Origin: Euclidia mi
Taxonomy: Eukaryota > Arthropoda > Insecta > Lepidoptera > Erebidae
Direction: 5' to 3'
Length of the DNA stretch: 64,000 bases
Assembly: GCA_944739405.2 (NCBI GenBank)
Contig: OX123186.2
Span: 16,547,552-16,611,551, forward strand
In this document: positions 1 to 10,433 of the stretch, piece by piece
Layout: every line of letters begins with the position of its first letter
Position numbering within the stretch: the first letter of the stretch is position 1
Notes under the pieces: generated by a model
Database searches by the model: none
Told to the model about the DNA's origin: nothing
What the model saw: the letters and a program-made list of their open reading frames with translations, nothing else
Made by a program: the position numbers and the translations under genes

Positions 1-2
1 TG

Positions 3-2195
3 CATACGAAATGTAGTGAGTTCCTATCTCGCGTTGATTATGATTTGTGTGATCGGATAACGTTCTTACAAGCTAGTCGGACATTCGAACTATGTAGTGC
101 TACTCACGAGCGAAAGTTCTCGAAGTTATTAAACCGACGGTATGCAAATAAAACGTTACCTACGGAATCGGTACAAACCAGTAACACCGTAATTAATCTA
201 TCCAACGCGAGTTTAGATGAATCTGCTATTAACATCTTGGCCAAAGGTTTAAACTTCGCATTAACACCTAAGCGAATACCGTACGAAAATATAATCAGCA
301 GTGTTGAGGAGACGATTATCCGTAATAAAGTACCGCCCGGTGATGCCGATACCCTACGACAGGACGTCGCGGTGATATTACGGAAGTCGAAGATACCCAC
401 TAGCAATGTCACTATTGAAGAGCGTCAAGCACTGAAAAGGATTCGGGACAACCAGGATATTTTAGTGCTTAAGGCCGACAAGGGAAACGCCACTGTAGTG
501 ATGAATACGGCTGATTATACGGACAAGGTACGAGAGTTGTTATGTGATAACAAGGTGTATAAACCGGTCTCATATAACCCCACGGCCAGAGTAACGCGCA
601 GAATACGAACACTGATACAAGACCACCAGGACCTGTTCACGGAAGACGAGTACAGCAAGTTATATGGTCCCAAGCCATACCAACCACCTAGGCTATATGG
701 TCTGCCTAAGGTACATAAGCCCAACGTGCCACTGCGGCCTATCGTAAGTCAGATTTCCTCGCCTACTTACGACCTTGCGAAGCACGTTGCATCGGTGTTG
801 CAGCCATTAGTCGGTATGACACCGTCTTTCGTAAAGAACTCACGTCATTTCGTCCAGATCGTACAAAGTATCCGATTGGAACCGGAAGATGTAATGGTAA
901 GCTTTGACGTTGAGTCGCTCTTTACCAATGTTCCAATAAGGGAATGTCTGGACGTAGTGAGGGACAGACTGAGTGACAACGATATGCCTCACAACTATAT
1001 TGATCTACTAAAACACTGCTTAGATGGCAACTACTTCCTCTTCCAAGGCCAATATTACCTCCAGATCGATGGCGTCGCAATGGGGAGTCCAGTAGCCCCG
1101 GTACTGGCTAATATCTGGATGGAACACTTTGAAGAAAAGGCGCTTAGCAGCGGGCCCAAGACCATCAGGCTTTGGAAAAGATACGTGGACGACATCTTCA
1201 GTATCGTAAAAGGAGGTAAGCAGGAAGTAGATCAATATGTGCAACACCTTAACTCCATTCATCCGAAAATGAGGTTCACCTACGAAATGGAAACTGACAG
1301 ATCGTTGTCATTCTTGGATGTCAAAGTGACTGTGAGACCAGATGGGTCCTTAACACATTGCGTATACCGGAAGCCTACGCACACAGATAGATACCTGCAC
1401 GCCATGTCGCACCACCACCCTCGACACCTGCAATCCGTTGTGACGTCACTCAAAAACAGAGCACATGACCTCTGTGACCCTGAGCATTTGAAGCTAGAGC
1501 TAGACCATGTTCAGGAGGTACTTAGGAAGAACGGATACCAGGTACAACGACGAATGACGCGGCCTATCAAACGCGATAAACATCCGGCGGTAAATAGACA
1601 ACCGACCTACATGCCCTACATTAGAGGTGTTACGGATAAAATAGGAGACAAGTTAAAAAACTACTCCATTCCGACAGTATTTACACCAGGGGCCAAAGTA
1701 TACAACATGGTGGGCACACCAAAGGATGTTCTACCGCTACAAACCCCAGGTGTCTATAAAATCAACTGCAGCTGCGGAAGCTCTTACATAGGGCAAACGA
1801 AGCGGACTATCGCTGAACGTATAAAGGAGCACATCGCAGCTGTAAAGAACCGTCAAACGAACAAATCGGCGATTGCGGAACATTTACTTCAATCGGGCAC
1901 CAATCACTGGATTGAATTTCATCGTCCCCAAGTCCTCTCCACGGAACGCCACTTTTACCCAAGAGTTGTGCGTGAAGCGATTGAAATCAGAAAACATAAA
2001 AATTTCAATCGGGAAGAGGGCTTCAAATTGTCATCGGCGTGGAATCCTGTGATTCGGCTAACAACACCCCACTTTAACGCGCAGTCGGCGAATGTTCAAT
2101 ATACAGATACGGTTAGTGTGTTTTGCGCCGGTACTTCGAATATCAACGACCCGGGGGTAGAAATAGAATCTTCTACCTCGCACTCGGAGACGTGA
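3..2195 (+). CDS. Penelope-like retroelement polyprotein (reverse transcriptase + GIY-YIG endonuclease), 5' partial
   Basis: The frame is open to the left edge, so the true start lies outside the window; the first possible start inside it is only a TTG at 45. Counting from that codon, the RT domain carries a KADKGN motif near residue 144, LPKVHK near 220, motif A SFDVESLFTNVP near 286-297, motif B VAMGSPVAP near 344-352 and the YVDD catalytic box at 380-383. After a linker, a GIY-YIG nuclease starts at GVY (569-571), followed by CSCG, YIG (581-583), an Arg/Glu helix and an NFNRE segment. RT followed by GIY-YIG is the defining order of endonuclease-bearing Penelope-like elements; the enzyme nicks DNA and reverse-transcribes its own RNA at the nick. 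No stop or frameshift breaks the visible 731 codons, so this copy may be young or even competent. Whether the upstream part is intact cannot be judged. Confidence 0.93.
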   Translation, partial: HTKCSEFLSRVDYDLCDRITFLQASRTFELCSATHERKFSKLLNRRYANKTLPTESVQTSNTVINLSNASLDESAINILAKGLNFALTPKRIPYENIISSVEETIIRNKVPPGDADTLRQDVAVILRKSKIPTSNVTIEERQALKRIRDNQDILVLKADKGNATVVMNTADYTDKVRELLCDNKVYKPVSYNPTARVTRRIRTLIQDHQDLFTEDEYSKLYGPKPYQPPRLYGLPKVHKPNVPLRPIVSQISSPTYDLAKHVASVLQPLVGMTPSFVKNSRHFVQIVQSIRLEPEDVMVSFDVESLFTNVPIRECLDVVRDRLSDNDMPHNYIDLLKHCLDGNYFLFQGQYYLQIDGVAMGSPVAPVLANIWMEHFEEKALSSGPKTIRLWKRYVDDIFSIVKGGKQEVDQYVQHLNSIHPKMRFTYEMETDRSLSFLDVKVTVRPDGSLTHCVYRKPTHTDRYLHAMSHHHPRHLQSVVTSLKNRAHDLCDPEHLKLELDHVQEVLRKNGYQVQRRMTRPIKRDKHPAVNRQPTYMPYIRGVTDKIGDKLKNYSIPTVFTPGAKVYNMVGTPKDVLPLQTPGVYKINCSCGSSYIGQTKRTIAERIKEHIAAVKNRQTNKSAIAEHLLQSGTNHWIEFHRPQVLSTERHFYPRVVREAIEIRKHKNFNREEGFKLSSAWNPVIRLTTPHFNAQSANVQYTDTVSVFCAGTSNINDPGVEIESSTSHSET

Positions 2196-2328
2196 CATCG
2201 CCACACCAGTCAGCTTGCGACCACGGGACGTGCAACCGTCTCGAAACGTCAAGCAAAATAAGGTATGTAAATACCTAATTTGCATGTTCGCGTTAATTCC
2301 CGTCTATATATATATTCTCAGACATAAG
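2196..2328 (+). other. Penelope-like element 3' UTR with conserved CGAAACGTC motif
   Basis: The non-coding tail after the stop codon holds, at 2217-2250, a GCGACCACG segment, a short GACG/CGTC stem and then TCGAAACGTC. The same arrangement (GA-C-CA-G, hairpin, CGAAACGTC) occurs at 3028-3062 and 17070-17105. Hammerhead ribozymes are known in Penelope-like elements, and GAAAC next to GTC resembles the 3' half of a hammerhead core, but a proper CTGATGA box is not visible. From about 2283 the sequence resembles the flank at 3175-3218 in the same orientation. Confidence 0.5.
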
Positions 2329-3170
2329 TTGAAATTAAACTACAGTTTACGGATTTTATCGCGTTGTATTGGTTTCACTAAGTTATTACATTTGAAACTA
2401 AAGATCTAGAAACTATATTTTTAATTTATTACTAGCCACATGTTTACACACAGCAGACTTTGTTGAGCGTTTATGTTTTATGACAGATGGTAATAATTGA
2501 CTGATCTTCGTTGGCGATCAGTCAATTATTACCATCTGTCAAGTGTCAGTTACCCTTGCAACAGGCCCGTGTCTACAAAATTGACTGTGAATGTGGGCTC
2601 TCATACATTGGACAAACAAAGAGAAGCATAGGCATTCGACTCAAAGAACATATAGCTGACATAAAACATAAACGCTCAACAAAGTCTGCTGTGTGTGAAC
2701 ATGTGGAACAAGGACCCAACCACTACCTGCGATTTGATGAACCACAGATACTCGCAAAAGAACATTGTTTTCTTCCAAGGATGATACGAGAGGCTATTGA
2801 AATTAAAAAACACCCTAATTTCAATAGGGAAGATGGTTGGAATTTTCCTCCAGCTTGGGACCCTGTCATAAGGCTAATGAAACCCAAGAAGGACAAAGTC
2901 ACCAGAAGACCTAAGGACACTGTGAGCTCATTCTGCGTAAATAGTAACACCAGTAGTTGAAAAATGTTCGGGTACTTTGAGATAACTTATACATTCAAGA
3001 AAAAGACAAATATCACCTCAGTCTGCCGTGAACATGAATTCTGTAAAGAATTCGAAACGTCGGCTAGTAATAAATTAAAAATATAGTTTCTAGATCTATA
3101 GTTTCAAATGAATTAACTTAGTGAAACCAATACAACGCGATAAAATCCGTAAACTGTAGTATAATTTCAA
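2329..3170. repeat. Large foldback (inverted duplication) of a second Penelope-like element
   Basis: The left arm (2329-2506) is a condensed reverse complement of the right arm (2516-3170). 2329-2437 pairs with about 3062-3170, 2437-2481 with about 2662-2708, and 2482-2506 is a perfect 25-base match to 2516-2540 across a 9-base spacer (2507-2515). The left arm lacks the counterparts of about 2541-2660 and 2709-3061, so it has two internal deletions. The foldback is flanked by similar direct sequences ending in CAGACATAAG (about 2319-2328 and 3209-3218). Penelope-like elements are known for partial inverted copies and LTR-like repeats, so this is probably an insertion product or a later template-switch rearrangement. 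Confidence 0.85.
2534..2960 (+). pseudogene. Penelope-like element fragment, GIY-YIG endonuclease domain only
   Basis: About 140 codons match, by eye, the last fifth of the protein at 3-2195: RVYKIDCECGLSYIGQT corresponds to GVYKINCSCGSSYIGQT, and the IREAIEIKKHPNFNRE block is shared, as is a tryptophan-rich end. The reverse transcriptase part is absent: upstream sequence turns into the foldback hinge at 2507-2515, so the apparent TTG start at 2511 is not a gene start. The frame is unbroken to a TGA at 2958-2960. The two copies differ at many residues and belong to different subfamilies. A 3' tail with the CGAAACGTC motif follows (3028-3062). The fragment is a 5'-truncated, non-autonomous copy. 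Confidence 0.85.
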
Positions 3171-3230
3171 TGTGTAACATTCGCGTAAACCCAAGAAGAT
3201 ACTATATTCAGACATAAGTGTTTAAATTCA

Positions 3231-5674
3231 GTCAAAGAGAGTCAATTTAGTCGATTGCACCATTGCACCCAATATTGGCATTTAAGCCAACATGACGGGC
3301 GACTTTAGCGAAGTAACTCTAGCTATGGCAGAGCCATTTACTTTAATATATAATATCCAATCGTAAGCTGTTGGTGCGAAAAGCCAAGAAGGTTTTTTAT
3401 CTCAGAAGTTTAGATTGCTTCTATTTTTACAAATCCTCAGGCGCTTCCTCTACATTTATTACCCTTTTCGTGCATGCAATATCGGGTGGTCACCAATTTG
3501 ATCGATAAATGTCCACACACATTTCCCTTATATTTGATTCGTCATTATTTCTTCACACATTCGCTCCACGTGTCCAAACCACTTCAGGATTCCTTTCTCA
3601 ATCCTTGTCACAACATCTTCTTTCAGACCACAGCGCAACCAACTCAATTATAAGCTCTAAATTATGTAACAAGACGAAGCACTCCGTCTATACGCTTGTA
3701 CAATGTTAATATTCCTACTGATACTTTACGTAATCGGGTATTGAGTGCGACGCTACATTTTAGCATTCAGAGCAATAAAGCCATGTAACGAGAAGTAAAT
3801 TGTGCCTTTAAGTCGATAATCGATTAATTGCCATCCATTTTGATGAGATGTATTGAGATCGAGGGCCTTTTAGGCACCTCTCGCCACGCTCGTTTTGGTT
3901 TCAGGGTTGTTCATATTCAAAAACGATTCAATTTGCCGGATCTTTACACAGTTGTATTTCCTCTTGAATGTTGCTTGATTTGTAGGGTAGGTTATATGGA
4001 CGTAAGTTTTTATCTTTAGCTATAGAGAATGGTCGTAGAAAGACAGTGACTAGGTACTAACTACTCATAGTCATGGACATACTATACTCTAGAAAGAGAT
4101 GAATTGAGTTACTGGACATGTAGCCTCTTTTCGTTCTGGGAGTTTGAGAATTTTAAAATGCGAATACAACTCAATACAGTTTCTTTTTGGAAGTTTTAGG
4201 ATAAATGTCAACTTTTAACAGAATGCTCAGTCCGTGACCCTAGGTCAATATTGCAGAGAGCAAATCAGAGTAGGTAAGGGAGATAGAGCCTGAAGCTCTA
4301 CAAAAGTATTTGTGTTCTCAGATTTCTTTGACAAAAATGATATTTTAGTGTTTTCTTTGATGAAAGCTATCCTCACCAGCATCAAACTTCTCCCCCCTTA
4401 GCCAATATCTTAAATCGGCCAGTAACTATGGTGGCTCTATGTATTACTCAGATCCTCACAACTGAGTTTAGTTTGGAACTGTGTCCGTTGTTTATTCATG
4501 TTTAGGCACAGTTTAGTTGAGCGATCTATTGTCTCTTTGATGTTCATACAAGCTTAGCATAGAGGATTATTTGTGCCTGCAGCTAAGAGGCCTTTGTTGT
4601 CCACTAGTAGCACTATGAATAAAATGATCTATGTTAGTGACATTATTAATGGCTGATATATTGCGTCTCCTAGTTTACGTAAAAGAGAAAAATTGTAAAA
4701 AGATGTTTGAATAATGCCGATAAAGAAACTATTTGGCGATGATAAATGACGTACCAACAAACTGTCATGTAAGGGGTTCAAAAACATTTTTAATAATGGA
4801 TCTGCTTACAACAGCTGCTCACTACAGTTATAGTCACCTAATACGTGTAGTGAGCCATTAATACGTAAAATGCAAACGAAATAAACAAAATAACATCAAA
4901 GTATTAAAAAAATCGGAATAGTGTGTTGGACTTTCAAACATCGGTTGCCCCGCGCTTCAGAGACCACAATAAGCTGTCAAGCCCGGTTTTTATAAGATCT
5001 TTAACAGTCATTACGAGCATTCCTAGTTCCTACTGTAACCTTACCCTTAAGCACCCTTTGAATTACAAAGATTACACAACAGTTACAGAAAAAAGCTAAC
5101 ATTAGAACAAATATGACTTTAATAAAATTAGCAGAAAAAGCATGAAAACGGGATAGTGCCACAATTATGACAAAGATTTATTTGTGAAATGTTACTACTT
5201 ACATACGCACAAATTCAAGAGCAACATGTGGTGCAATAAGAGTGGTGAGTTAATCTGATAGGTTGTTCGCTACAAACATGCATGAATGTATTAAACTGTG
5301 ATTATCTAATTAGTGTGACATAGTTTCTTTACATAGCACAAAACTTTACGTCTCGTACAATATGTATGTGAGCTAAATAGTTAATAATCGCTTGCTTAAG
5401 GGCCAAAAGAAAACAATGGTGAGGAAACCTGCTTGCAAAGGAGTTCTCCCTAATGTTTCTAAAGACCCATGAAGCTTTTTACTATACAATTGACGACAAG
5501 ACGCTAGACTTCAGAAGTCCGATACTCGTATTTTATCAGACGCCGAAACTGTATTTTGAACGAACTGCAACTAAATTTCAAATGACTCGATATTTGTATA
5601 CTGCTACTTTTAATGACAATATAGTCTAATTTGACACATAGAGATCGACGTTGACACATACTTTGATTATTATC
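3231..5674. other. No gene recognised; AT-rich intergenic DNA
   Basis: Only short open frames of fewer than 70 codons occur, without recognisable motifs. I see no SINE head, LINE tail or inverted repeat that I could name. Confidence 0.4.
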
Positions 5675-5713
5675 TATAGTCTGTGCCACGAGAACATAGA
5701 CTTTTTGTAAACA
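5675..5713 (-). repeat. Short repeat matching 6627-6665 in inverted orientation
   Basis: About 40 bases here, read on the minus strand (GTTTACAAAAAGTCTATG then TTCTCGTGGCAC and ACTATAG), match the segment at about 6627-6665 on the plus strand with only a few differences. The two may be ends or fragments of the same non-autonomous repeat. Confidence 0.5.
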
Positions 5714-6701
5714 TAGAATTTCTACTAAGTGAAATAGCGATAGTTCTGTCAAAAACAAATAATGTCAAATCCAATGAGCGCAACGGTACATTGATACGAG
5801 TTATTGGAAACTAATATGTCAATGGATCGGGTTTTTATCGATATTATGCGCTGTCAACAGGATCTTTTAATGTTTTTAGGTACTGACGCCTAGAATGTCA
5901 ACATTTGGAGTTAGTTCATTGAAATGTTACATTCTTGGGCTTAACATGCATTTATCTGAAGACAAAATTATTTTTTTTAGTTCTGAAGAAGGGGTAGATG
6001 GAAAGTTAAATACAAGTTTATAGGATCGCAACGCTCCTCCCACTGCCGGCATCTCGAAAAAGCGGGTGCAGAATAGCAGATGGCACACTATTAGTCGCGC
6101 AGAAAATTATTTATACCTAAAAAAGAAATTGCGTTTTCAGACTACCGTAACTTTTAATAGATTTTGTTTAAGTTCATTCTGACGATTTCATTCACAAATA
6201 ACTTAAAATCTCCATGCCTAGAATTTTTTATGCAATGTACTAGCTAGTTATTTGTAATATTATTCATTGTTGGTCAATAATTTAATATTTTAGGATAGGT
6301 AGGCTACTTTGAGCAAATGATTTATTATCTATGATTTAAAAAAAATCATGTCAATAATGGAGTATGTACTCTATCATTAACATACATATTACTCTATTTT
6401 TCCTTAATTTACGGAATCAATTATGTGAAAACGACAAAAAATCGGCAAATTTATGAACATTCGACCATTCAAACACAAAATCAAATATTTTTATTTCAGT
6501 AAAATTAAACAATATAAATTAAAAACATAGTAGGCATAATTAGGCATTGAAAAATAAAGACTGTTCAAAAACTATAAAATCTAAAACACAACTGTTTGAA
6601 AAAAGGTTGTGCAGCCCTGAATGTTTGTTTACAAAAAGTCTATCTTCTCGTGGCACCAACTATAGTCGCGATATTATTCTAGTGTCATTTACGGCCATTT
6701 T

Positions 6702-6829
6702 CAATATTCGAACTATAGATAGATCTGTAGATTTTAGATTCGTGTTTGACATATTTTGCATGGAGCTTATGTCAAAAACTGTCAAAAACTAATCTAAAAT
6801 CTACAGATCTATCTATAATTCGAATATTG
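6702..6829. repeat. Hairpin repeat (39-bp inverted arms), MITE-like
   Basis: The arms 6702-6740 and 6791-6829 are reverse complements with one mismatch. They enclose a 50-base spacer that ends in two GTCAAAAACT units. Long arms around a short non-coding spacer are typical of miniature inverted-repeat elements. No clear target-site duplication was found, so it may also be an internal piece of a longer repeat that includes 6627-6665. Confidence 0.6.
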
Positions 6830-7541
6830 AATTCCGTTGTTGACACAAAGAATAGATCGAAACTGAAATTTGAACAAATATAATTTCAAGAACAGCCGTC
6901 TTTCTGTATGTATATTGGAATAACATTGACCCAACATGGAGATTTCATTTTGAACAATTAACTGTAAGGATAAGAATTGGCCTTAAGGCAACCATCCTTA
7001 TTGTTACAGCGGGACCCAATGATATGATTATTTAATGAATTTCAGTTGCTTCATATTCTCTCAAAAAGGTATGATAACTTAAATTTAAATTCAACCGACT
7101 ATAGATTTTTGATTTGAGTGTGTCAGTCAAGGCAACATGGTTATCTCAAAGGAAAGTCTGCAGGAGAGACGGAACCATTATCGAAGTAAAAATCGCCGTG
7201 GAACAAAATCCATTAAACTTCGGCTCGATAGTTCTTAAGTGTATGTATTCAAAGGAGGATACTGTAATTGTGAAGAAGATATACTGCCTGATTGCCTGTC
7301 GTTGCCTGCTGTGCGGTTTGTGTAGTTTTCTTGAATTCAGTAGAAAAGGATCTCGAATAAGTTGCTCTTACATTATGGCGCTGAGTTATCTTACATGGTT
7401 TTGAAAACTATTTAAATTTGGTGATGATGAGATCTACTTAAAAAACGGTTTAAAACTCTTTGTAAGGCAAGAATATTATCATCAATATATTTTATGTACA
7501 TCAATGCAGTTAGTTCATCGCTAGTTTAATATTTTCACATA
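6830..7541. other. No gene recognised
   Basis: AT-rich sequence up to the left end of the Tc1-type element. A 96-codon open frame at 7114-7404 has no recognisable domain and no ATG start, so it is not called. Confidence 0.4.
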
Positions 7542-9131
7542 CACACATCAACAAAGTCTAGGGATATTTTATATTTCATCAAATATCTAAAAATCTATGA
7601 AGAATTTTCTGATACAGTAAATAGAAGAATCATAGATTATTTTAAGGTCTTTAATAAAAATAAAAAACATTTCGTGTTTTTTTTTGGTTTAAATAAAAAA
7701 ATTAATTTTTTTAATCATCATGGAAAATTAGTATGATAACAACAAACATTTCTTCTTAAAAAACTATTAATTTTAATAAAAATGGAAAAAATCTTGTAAA
7801 ATCTAATCATTAATAATCAGTGTTGCCACCTCTTACATTGATTACACATCGACATCGATTGTTAATACTTAAAATTAAATTGTCAATGTCTTGCTGCGGT
7901 ATGAGGTCCCATGTCCTTTGCAAGTGTTCGTAAAGTTGTTGTTCAGTCGTCAAATTTGGTGGAAAATCTCTCAAAGCTTTTCGTTGTAACATGTCCCAGG
8001 CATGCTCGATAGGATTTAAGTCGGGCGACTGTGCAGGCCAATCCAAAACTTGAATATCGTGCTCTCGGAGAGCGGTCGATACCAGCCGCGCCGTATGACA
8101 AGGAGCATTATCGTGCATGAGTAGAAATTCATGGCCTATTTGAGTTCTGTGTGGGACAATAACGGGCTCTACTACCTCCTCGTGGTATTTTTGTGCAGTC
8201 ATGCTGCCTTGGATCCAAACGAGTTGGGTTCGTCCGCCAAGACGAATTCCTGCCCACACCATGATTGTCCCGCCTTGGTATGGGTGGACCTCCTGAGGGT
8301 GCCGTAGACGGCTAACTCTCCCTGGAGCTCGCCAAACGCGTGTTCTTCGTGAATCCGGGTGAAACCATAACCGGGACTCATCGGTGAACAGCACCAAAGA
8401 CCATTGTTCGTCACTCCATGGTAAATGCTCCCGAGCCCACGAAAGCCGCCGACCGCGATTCCACGTTGCAATGCTGGAACACGCAATGGTCTTCGAGCAT
8501 GAAGATCAACTTCATGTAACCTTCTTCGCACGGTTTGGTCGCTTACCAGCAGCTGGTGGTCCTCCTGGAGCCTTTGCACTAGTTGCAGCGCTGTGATATT
8601 GGGTTGTCTTCTGGCGGTCATTTGGAGAAATCGATCCTGTCTCTGCGTAGTAACACGATATCTACCTGTGTGCTGTTCGGCCACATCTCCAGTACTGCGA
8701 TAACGTGACCACAACCTTGATATCACATTTTGACTGGTATGTAGGGCCTCAGCAACGACGCGTTGAATTGCACCATTTTCTAACATGCCCACGGCTCGTA
8801 ACATTTCATCTCGACTCAAATGACGACGTGACATGACTTTTAAAGTTCGTACGTCACGTTAAATTAAAAAAGAAAAACAATTAAAAACCCTTTTCATTAA
8901 TAATTATAATAAAACAGTTTTAACTTTCTTTAATGTAACGAATTACTAGCAAATTTGCCGCCATATTTTGTTTATTATTTTGTTTTTTTTCTTTCCATGT
9001 TCAAATTTTGAAAATTGAATAAAAGAGGTTTTAATCTGTATGTAAACTTTTTGTGGAAACTAACAAGGTTCTAAACTATAAACTCGTAAATAATTTAGGA
9101 TTAAGATATCCCTAGACTTTGTTGATGTGTG
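7542..9131 (-). mobile_element. Tc1-type DNA transposon, complete with inverted ends and TA duplication
   Basis: The ends are perfect inverted repeats of 26 bases, beginning CACACATCAACAAAGTCTAG at 7542 and mirrored at 9106-9131. Both are flanked by TA (7540-7541 and 9132-9133), the target duplicated by the Tc1/mariner superfamily. The total length of 1590 bp is normal for Tc1 elements. One transposase gene on the minus strand fills the middle. Identical ends suggest fairly recent insertion, although the transposase now carries a frameshift. Confidence 0.92.
7810..8834 (-). pseudogene. Tc1-family transposase (DD34E) with one frameshift
   Basis: Transposases of this family bind the element ends through an N-terminal paired-like helix-turn-helix and cut and rejoin DNA with a DDE catalytic triad. 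The N-terminal part (8834 down to about 8460) has the helix-turn-helix with SQNVISRLWSRY and the RRPLRVPALQ linker. The C-terminal part (about 8460 to 7810) has the first Asp in LFTDESRLW, the second in HDNAPCHTA and the Glu in SPDLNPIEHAW. Thirty-four residues separate the second Asp and the Glu, giving DD34E, the Tc1 signature. The two parts lie in different frames and join near 8458-8463, as expected from a single one-base deletion. Otherwise the sequence is undamaged, so a single mutation disabled it. The ATG at 8832-8834 starts with MSRRHLS, a normal N-terminus. Confidence 0.9.
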
Positions 9132-9554
9132 TAAATAATATTGTCAATACGTATGTGCGCATGACAATGTGTTCTACGAAAGGATTAGCCACACTCACCA
9201 GCATAGCTAGAATATTCGTTAATAAATACACGTACTGAATTTAGCTAATGGAAATCAGTTTAGAAATGTTTTCCACACCCCGCTCGCGTGTTCATTTAAT
9301 TGGTGGTTCAAGCCATAACCTATTAGCGATCATTGACAAATATACAAAATAAGTAATATTGCCTACCGATCTGAAGAAAATGTAAATAAACTTTTCTTGA
9401 AATAGGTAACCATACATTTATTGATTGACGTTGTCGCCTTTGTTTTTGGCCAAGTAGCAAATTAATCCTTGAAAAAGCGATCAAAATACTATGTACTACG
9501 ATTATGTGTAGGTCTAAAAGCATTTGCAGTTTCACAGTCTTTACTGTAACACTA
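9132..9554. other. No gene recognised
   Basis: Between the Tc1 element and the next interspersed repeat I see no coding frame with motifs, no tRNA-like box and no inverted repeat. Confidence 0.4.
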
Positions 9555-9877
9555 ATTTTTTTGTTATTGTAATTGGTGGCAAACGAGTAGACGGATCGCC
9601 TGATGGTAAGCAATTACCGCCGCCCATGCACACAAGCAACACCTCAGGAGGCTCAAGTGCGTTGCCGCCCCTTGGGGTTGGGAAAAGGGATAGGATGAGG
9701 AGTGGGATAAGGGAGAAGGAATAGGGGATAGGGCCTCCGGAACTCTCACTTACCGAACAAAACGCAACACTTTAGGTACTATTACTTTACGTCGCTTTTC
9801 TGTGAGAGGGTAGTACTTCCCGGTCGAGCCAGCCCATTGATGCTGAAATCAGCAAGGCTCTAACTACCTATAGTAGT
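9555..9877 (-). repeat. Interspersed repeat 'A', copy 1 (A-tailed, retroposon-like)
   Basis: Read on the minus strand it runs from GGTAGTTAGAGCCTTGCTGA through a segment rich in CCCTATCCC, then GGGCGGCGGTAATTGCTTAC and CGTTTGCCACC, to an A-rich tail (the T run at 9556-9562). Full or partial copies are at 38588-45137 (split), 57668-57743 and 57794-58105. The A-rich 3' end and lack of coding capacity suggest a retroposed SINE-like family. The 5' part contains GGCTCGACC, loosely like a Pol III B box. The short frames here are shadows of this repeat. Confidence 0.75.
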
Positions 9878-10256
9878 CTATAATATACTCTTATTGCGTA
9901 ATTTCCTATTGAAAATCAAAAAACATTAATATTCGCTTTACATCCAGTCATTCAACATACCATATCTCACAAAGACAGTTATAGTTTGTATTTTTAAACA
10001 AATTTCTTTGAACAAATATAAATTCTTTACACTTAGAACACAAAGTTTAATATTACTAATATTTTGTCAACATTCTCATAACTAGTAGCCATATTTACAA
10101 CAACAAAATAATAATACATATTTTGGTAATATTAGTACAACATACGCGAAGACATAACGTAAATAAATAAATGGCGGACTTGCCTTTCGTATTTCACGTT
10201 TAGGTTAACAACGTACATGTTCGTTATATTTTATGGCCAGTTCTGACGTGTTATAA
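9878..10256. other. No gene recognised
   Basis: AT-rich sequence with no recognised repeat. It ends where a short coding-like frame begins. Confidence 0.35.
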
Positions 10257-10433
10257 CTTTTGAAAGTGAAACCTTCTCCATTTAGGTACAATTTTGAAGG
10301 TAAAGAGAAAAAGTTTAAACTGTACGGTGAGGTTTTAGATGCTGAGTGGGCTGAAGCAAAAAGACCAAAGAAAAAGACAGAACCAATAAGTGGGGTCCAA
10401 AAACCTCTGCTTAGTTTGAGTATTAATGTTTGA
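10257..10433 (+). other. Coding-like open frame, possible terminal exon or gene fragment
   Basis: A frame open from 10257 to a TGA at 10431-10433 encodes a hydrophilic, lysine-rich stretch: PSPFRYNFEGKEKKFKLYGE, then VLDAEWAEAKRPKKKTEPIS and a short end. The composition looks far more like real protein than the surrounding noise frames. A pyrimidine-containing stretch followed by TTTAG at 10281-10285 could be a 3' splice site, in which case the exon is 10286-10433. Alternatively the frame continues upstream without splicing and this is a fragment of a gene or retrocopy. I do not recognise the family. There is no ATG in frame. Confidence 0.35.
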
